A stretch of DNA of 64,000 nucleotides from Bacteroidales bacterium (lineage in GTDB: Bacteria > Bacteroidota > Bacteroidia > Bacteroidales > UBA932), in assembly GCA_017535125.1 (NCBI GenBank), contig JAFXUS010000037.1, positions 1 to 64,000 on the forward strand, written 5' to 3'. Shown piece by piece: positions 61,068 to 64,000 of this stretch. The notes beneath the pieces were generated by a model. The model had not been told where the DNA came from, made no database searches, and saw nothing but the letters and a program-made list of their open reading frames with translations. The position numbers and the translations under genes were made by a program. Position 1 is the first letter of the stretch. Every line of letters begins with the position of its first letter.

Positions 61068-62055
61068 CGACCGTTTCCTGACAGAGCCGGGCGGCCGCTT
61101 CGTCCGGCAGACATTCCAATTGATAACAGGGCACCTGCTGCGCAATCACGGACAGGGTCTCGTGCTGCGCGTCGGCCAGCGCCCGGATGGGGCGGAAACC
61201 GGAACAGGAAGCCATCACGGAGCTGTAGGCATGGACCGTACCGAGGCGCTCGATGCGGTTCTGCGGCGCCTGCCGCAGCCGGACGACGGCGCCCACGGGC
61301 GCGTCCTGTGCCTTGTAGCAAGGCGTCTTGCCGCTCCACGGCGAACCGTACACGCGCACCACGCCGTCCACGACGCGCAGCACCGGATTATCGTCATTGA
61401 GCAGTTCCGTTCCGGGAATATGATCCAGCCACAGGCGGCTGTGCGTACTCTTGCCGGTGCCGCTCCTGCCGAGGAACAGGAAGCCGCGCCCGCCGTGCAG
61501 CACTGCGGAAGCATGCAGCTCCAATGCGGCGTACGGCGCCGACGCGAAGGCGAACAACAGCATCAGCGCATTGTTGACGGCAAAGGCCTGGTCAGCCGGA
61601 CTGCCTTCGACAAACAGTCTTCCCTCCCGGAAATCCCCGCTCATCTCCAGCACCCCGCACACCCGGACGCCGGGCATCGGCGCAAAAGCAGCCTGATAGC
61701 CCTCCCCGCTGCGGAAAAAGCCCACGACCGGCTCGCCGGTCTTCTCCTGCGGCCGCAGCAGCGCCTCCCCCGGCGCCCCCGGCCGCTGATCGCTGATTAC
61801 CAGTTTGAAAATCTCCGCTCCCCGGCAGCAGCTCCCCTCCGAAAACGTCTCGCTGTGCGAGACCCCTCCCACTTCCTCCGGAAGCGGGCCCCTCCCTCTT
61901 ACGGAGCCGAGGGTGGCTACGGTTTTCAGAGGGGACTGCTGCCGATGGAGCAAGGTTTCGAACGGATCGTAGTTATGGAGCAGATCCGCCGCCGGATGAT
62001 TGTCCGGCAGTTCCAGCGAGAAAACGAGTCCCGCGACCTGGAAACAGCGGACCAT
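61060..62055 (-). CDS. HPr-kinase-like P-loop protein with an in-frame repeat insert
   Basis: A 331-residue protein with the Walker A motif FLGRSGTGKSTHSRLW (about residues 193-208) and the acidic NDDNPVLRVVDG strand characteristic of HprK/PEPCK-fold kinases. It lacks the N-terminal domain of true HPr kinase and carries an Asp/Asn-rich N-terminus (ELPDNHPAADLLHNYDPF). About 40 residues (SPLKTVATLG to GSCC) are encoded by copy 2 of the four-armed repeat. It is followed by the SipW-like gene and preceded, six bases away, by lepA. The phosphoacceptor is unknown. Confidence 0.75.
   Translation of the reverse strand: MVRCFQVAGLVFSLELPDNHPAADLLHNYDPFETLLHRQQSPLKTVATLGSVRGRGPLPEEVGGVSHSETFSEGSCCRGAEIFKLVISDQRPGAPGEALLRPQEKTGEPVVGFFRSGEGYQAAFAPMPGVRVCGVLEMSGDFREGRLFVEGSPADQAFAVNNALMLLFAFASAPYAALELHASAVLHGGRGFLFLGRSGTGKSTHSRLWLDHIPGTELLNDDNPVLRVVDGVVRVYGSPWSGKTPCYKAQDAPVGAVVRLRQAPQNRIERLGTVHAYSSVMASCSGFRPIRALADAQHETLSVIAQQVPCYQLECLPDEAAARLCQETVDG
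61823..61944. repeat. Four-armed inverted-repeat element, copy 2 (inside the HPr-kinase-like gene)
   Basis: Same element as in trmB but in the opposite orientation relative to the plus strand; both host genes are on the minus strand. Terminal arms GGCAGCAGCTCCCCTCCGAA and the complement of CTGAAAACCG... pair with a bulge. The conserved core CCACCCTCGG...GTAAGAGGGAGGGGCCC is identical to copy 1. The second and third arms differ (CCCGCTTCC/GGAAGTGGG; GTCTCGC/GCGAGAC) yet still pair. Confidence 0.85.
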
Positions 62056-62061
62056 GGGGAA

Positions 62062-63852
62062 TTAAGAATCGAGTTTAAGAACGGCCATGAAGGCGCTCTG
62101 CGGCACCTGGACGGTACCGATCTGCCGCATCCGCTTCTTACCCTCCTTCTGCTTCTCCAGCAGCTTACGCTTGCGCGTCACGTCGCCGCCGTAGCACTTG
62201 GCGGTCACGTCCTTACGCACCTGCTTGACGGTCTCGCGCGCAATGATCTTGGCGCCGATGGCCGCCTGGATGGGAATGTCGAACTGCTGGCGCGGAATGA
62301 GATCCTTCAGCTTCTCGCACATCTTGCGGCCGAAGGTGTAGGCGTTGTCCTCGTGGATGAGCGTGGACAGCGCATCGGCAGGCTCGCCGTTCAGCAGGAT
62401 GTCCAGGCGGACGAGCTTCGCCGGACGGAAATCCATCACATGATAATCGAAGGAGGCGTAGCCCTTCGAAATGGTCTTGAGCTTGTCGTAGAAATCGAAC
62501 ACGATCTCGGACAGCGGCATGTCGTAGGTCAGCTCCACGCGGTCGGCCGTGATGTAGTGCTGCCCGATCAGCGTGCCGCGGCGGTCCAGGCAGAGCTTCA
62601 TGATGGGCCCGAAGAACTCCGACTTGGAAATGATCTGCGCCCGGATGTACGGCTCCTCGATGTGGTCGATGAGCGTCTGGGCGGGCAGACCGGAAGGATT
62701 GTGGACATCGACCACCTTGCCCTGCGTCGTGTAAACCTTGTAGGACACGTTGGGTACCGTGGTAATCACGTCCATGTCGAACTCGCGGAAGAGACGCTCC
62801 TGCACGATCTCGAGGTGCAGCAGGCCAAGGAAACCGCAGCGGAAACCGGAACCCAGCGCCAGCGAGCTCTCCGGCTCATAGACGAAAGACGCATCGTTGA
62901 GCTGGAACTTCTCCAGCACGGCGCGCAACTCCTCGAACTTGTCGGCCTGCACGGGATACATACCCGCGAAAACCATCGGCTTCACCTCTTCGAAACCGGC
63001 GATCGCCTCGGCGCAGGGCTTCGCCACGTGCGTGATCGTATCGCCCACCTTGACCTCGGTGGCGCTCTTGATGCCCGTGATCACGTAGCCCACGTCGCCG
63101 CAGCCGATCTCGGCCGTCGGGACCAGCTTCATCTTCAGGATGCCCACCTCCTCAACCTCGTAGTCCATCCCGGTGGCGAAGAACTTCACCTTGTCGCCCT
63201 TGCGGATGGACCCGTTCTTGATTTTGAAATAGGCGATCACGCCGCGGAAAGAATTGAACACGGAGTCGAAGATCAGCGCCTGGAGCGGCCCCTGCGGGTC
63301 GCCCTGCGGCGCGGGAATCTTCTCCACGATGGCGTCCAGGATGGGTGCCACGCCCTCGCCCGTGCGGGCGGAGACCTTGAAGACCTCCTCGGGCTTGCAG
63401 CCCAGCAGGTCGCAGATCTCGTCGGTCACGACCTCCACCTGGGCGGACTCCATGTCGATTTTATTCAGCACGGGGATGATCTCCAACCCATGGTCGATAG
63501 CCATGTAGAGGTTGGAGATCGTCTGTGCCTGAACACCCTGCGAGGCGTCCACCACGAGGAGGGCGCCTTCGCAGGATGCGATACTTCTCGAAACTTCATA
63601 GGAGAAATCCACATGGCCCGGAGTATCGATCAGGTTGAGCTTGTACGGCTCCCCGTGATAGCTGTGGACCATCTGGATGGCGTGACTCTTGATCGTGATG
63701 CCCTTCTCCTTCTCCAGGTCCATATCGTCCAGGACCTGGTTCTCCATATCGCGCGACGCGAGCGTCTGGGTCAGCTCCAGCAGGCGGTCCGCCAGGGTGC
63801 TTTTCCCGTGGTCGATGTGCGCGATGATACAGAAGTTCCGAATGTGCTGCAT
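62062..63852 (-). CDS. lepA: Elongation factor 4 (LepA)
   Basis: A ribosome-associated GTPase of 596 residues. G1 [17 protein letters not shown]2 [13 protein letters not shown]3 [13 protein letters not shown] and G4 NKIDM are visible in the N-terminal 130 residues, followed by EF-G-like domains II, III and V and the LepA-specific C-terminus ([24 protein letters not shown] appears as [14 protein letters not shown]). It begins four bases after the transketolase stop. Confidence 0.97.
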   Translation of the reverse strand: MQHIRNFCIIAHIDHGKSTLADRLLELTQTLASRDMENQVLDDMDLEKEKGITIKSHAIQMVHSYHGEPYKLNLIDTPGHVDFSYEVSRSIASCEGALLVVDASQGVQAQTISNLYMAIDHGLEIIPVLNKIDMESAQVEVVTDEICDLLGCKPEEVFKVSARTGEGVAPILDAIVEKIPAPQGDPQGPLQALIFDSVFNSFRGVIAYFKIKNGSIRKGDKVKFFATGMDYEVEEVGILKMKLVPTAEIGCGDVGYVITGIKSATEVKVGDTITHVAKPCAEAIAGFEEVKPMVFAGMYPVQADKFEELRAVLEKFQLNDASFVYEPESSLALGSGFRCGFLGLLHLEIVQERLFREFDMDVITTVPNVSYKVYTTQGKVVDVHNPSGLPAQTLIDHIEEPYIRAQIISKSEFFGPIMKLCLDRRGTLIGQHYITADRVELTYDMPLSEIVFDFYDKLKTISKGYASFDYHVMDFRPAKLVRLDILLNGEPADALSTLIHEDNAYTFGRKMCEKLKDLIPRQQFDIPIQAAIGAKIIARETVKQVRKDVTAKCYGGDVTRKRKLLEKQKEGKKRMRQIGTVQVPQSAFMAVLKLDS

Positions 63853-63856
63853 CTGT

Positions 63857-64000
63857 CTAAAGCATCTTGCTTACCTGCTCGTACACGTTCTCGGCGGTAT
63901 AGCCGAGCTTCTCGTCGAGGACCTTGTACGGAGCGGAGAAGCCGAAGCTCTCCAGACCCCACACCTTGCTCTCGGGAGCGGCGCCGATCAGGAAGCCCTG
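63857..64000 (-). CDS. tkt: Transketolase, C-terminal fragment cut by the window edge
   Basis: The last 47 codons of a gene entering from the right. The translation includes [20 protein letters not shown] and ends [14 protein letters not shown], which matches the C-terminus of Bacteroidota transketolase (pentose phosphate pathway). The gene lies four bases upstream of lepA on the same strand, so the two may be co-transcribed. Confidence 0.85.
   Translation of the reverse strand, partial: QGFLIGAAPESKVWGLESFGFSAPYKVLDEKLGYTAENVYEQVSKML

Noticed and set aside
61060..62055. Bifunctional HPr kinase/phosphorylase (hprK)
   Set aside because: The N-terminal HprK domain and its dedicated C-terminal signature are missing; only the P-loop fold is shared.

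Overview
The window reads as a piece of the chromosome of an anaerobic Bacteroidota, most likely a GC-rich Bacteroidales lineage. The signs are a TonB-dependent receptor with a carboxypeptidase-regulatory domain, GldH and RicT side by side, a PG0541-type protein next to an RND pump, DUF4271, DUF2723 and TMEM43 proteins, AsnA, a full Rnf complex, and the Bacteroidota -7 promoter box TAnnTTTG in front of about 20 transcription units. The genus is not determined here. Coding density is very high: no stretch longer than about 180 bases lacks a gene, and no rRNA, CRISPR array, insertion sequence or prophage was seen.

Layout. 1-3.7 kb: nucleoside kinase and uvrA. 3.8-6.9 kb: EamA transporter, S41 protease, recO. 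6.9-8.9 kb: adenosine kinase, a DUF6913-like protein and a small export protein. 8.9-11.1 kb: LPG-synthase-type membrane protein, asnA, tRNA-Arg(TCT). 11.2-15.6 kb: YitT, a membrane LytTR regulator, a TonB-dependent receptor and a small secreted protein. 15.6-18 kb: an NfnAB-like flavoprotein pair. 18.1-19.1 kb: two paralogous outer-membrane barrels. 19.2-27 kb: zinc-ribbon protein, dnaB, rseC and rnfBCDGEA, apparently one transcription unit. 27-34.5 kb: alaS, a fused lptG-fmt gene, two M23 peptidases and a MerR regulator. 34.7-37.5 kb: an iron-sulfur aldo/keto reductase with a membrane polyferredoxin. 37.6-43.6 kb: a long operon trxA - OMP - LOG - polyprenyl synthase - holB - ricT - gldH - trmB. 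43.6-49.5 kb: a tripartite RND pump plus PG0541. 49.5-56.6 kb: lgt, a secreted unknown, TMEM43, pgk, yidD, rnpA, hemD, DUF4271, and an eIF1-like factor. 56.6-64 kb: DUF2723 protein, a methyltransferase, a SipW-like peptidase with an HPr-kinase-like protein, lepA, and the 3' end of transketolase.

Energy metabolism is the functional theme of the middle third. The NfnAB-like pair (ferredoxin/NADH/NADPH) lies next to Rnf (ferredoxin:NAD+ with ion pumping), and a second, less familiar iron-sulfur module (Tat-lipoprotein aldo/keto reductase plus membrane polyferredoxin) lies 15 kb away. Envelope functions make up much of the rest.

The most unusual signals are these. (1) An uninterrupted reading frame joins an LptF/LptG-type lipopolysaccharide-export permease to methionyl-tRNA formyltransferase. 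(2) A roughly 110-120 bp four-armed inverted-repeat element occurs twice, in opposite orientations, inside the coding sequences of trmB and the HPr-kinase-like gene. Both host frames stay open, and the arm sequences differ in compensating ways, so pairing is kept. (3) Shorter palindromes with a GTCATTC-type edge are likewise embedded in frame in fmt (two in a row), rnpA, rnfB and the polyferredoxin gene. Together these look like mobile palindromic elements that tolerate or exploit insertion in protein linkers, as Rickettsia palindromic elements do. (4) Several genes have their -7 box only 4-7 bases before the start codon, which predicts leaderless mRNAs.
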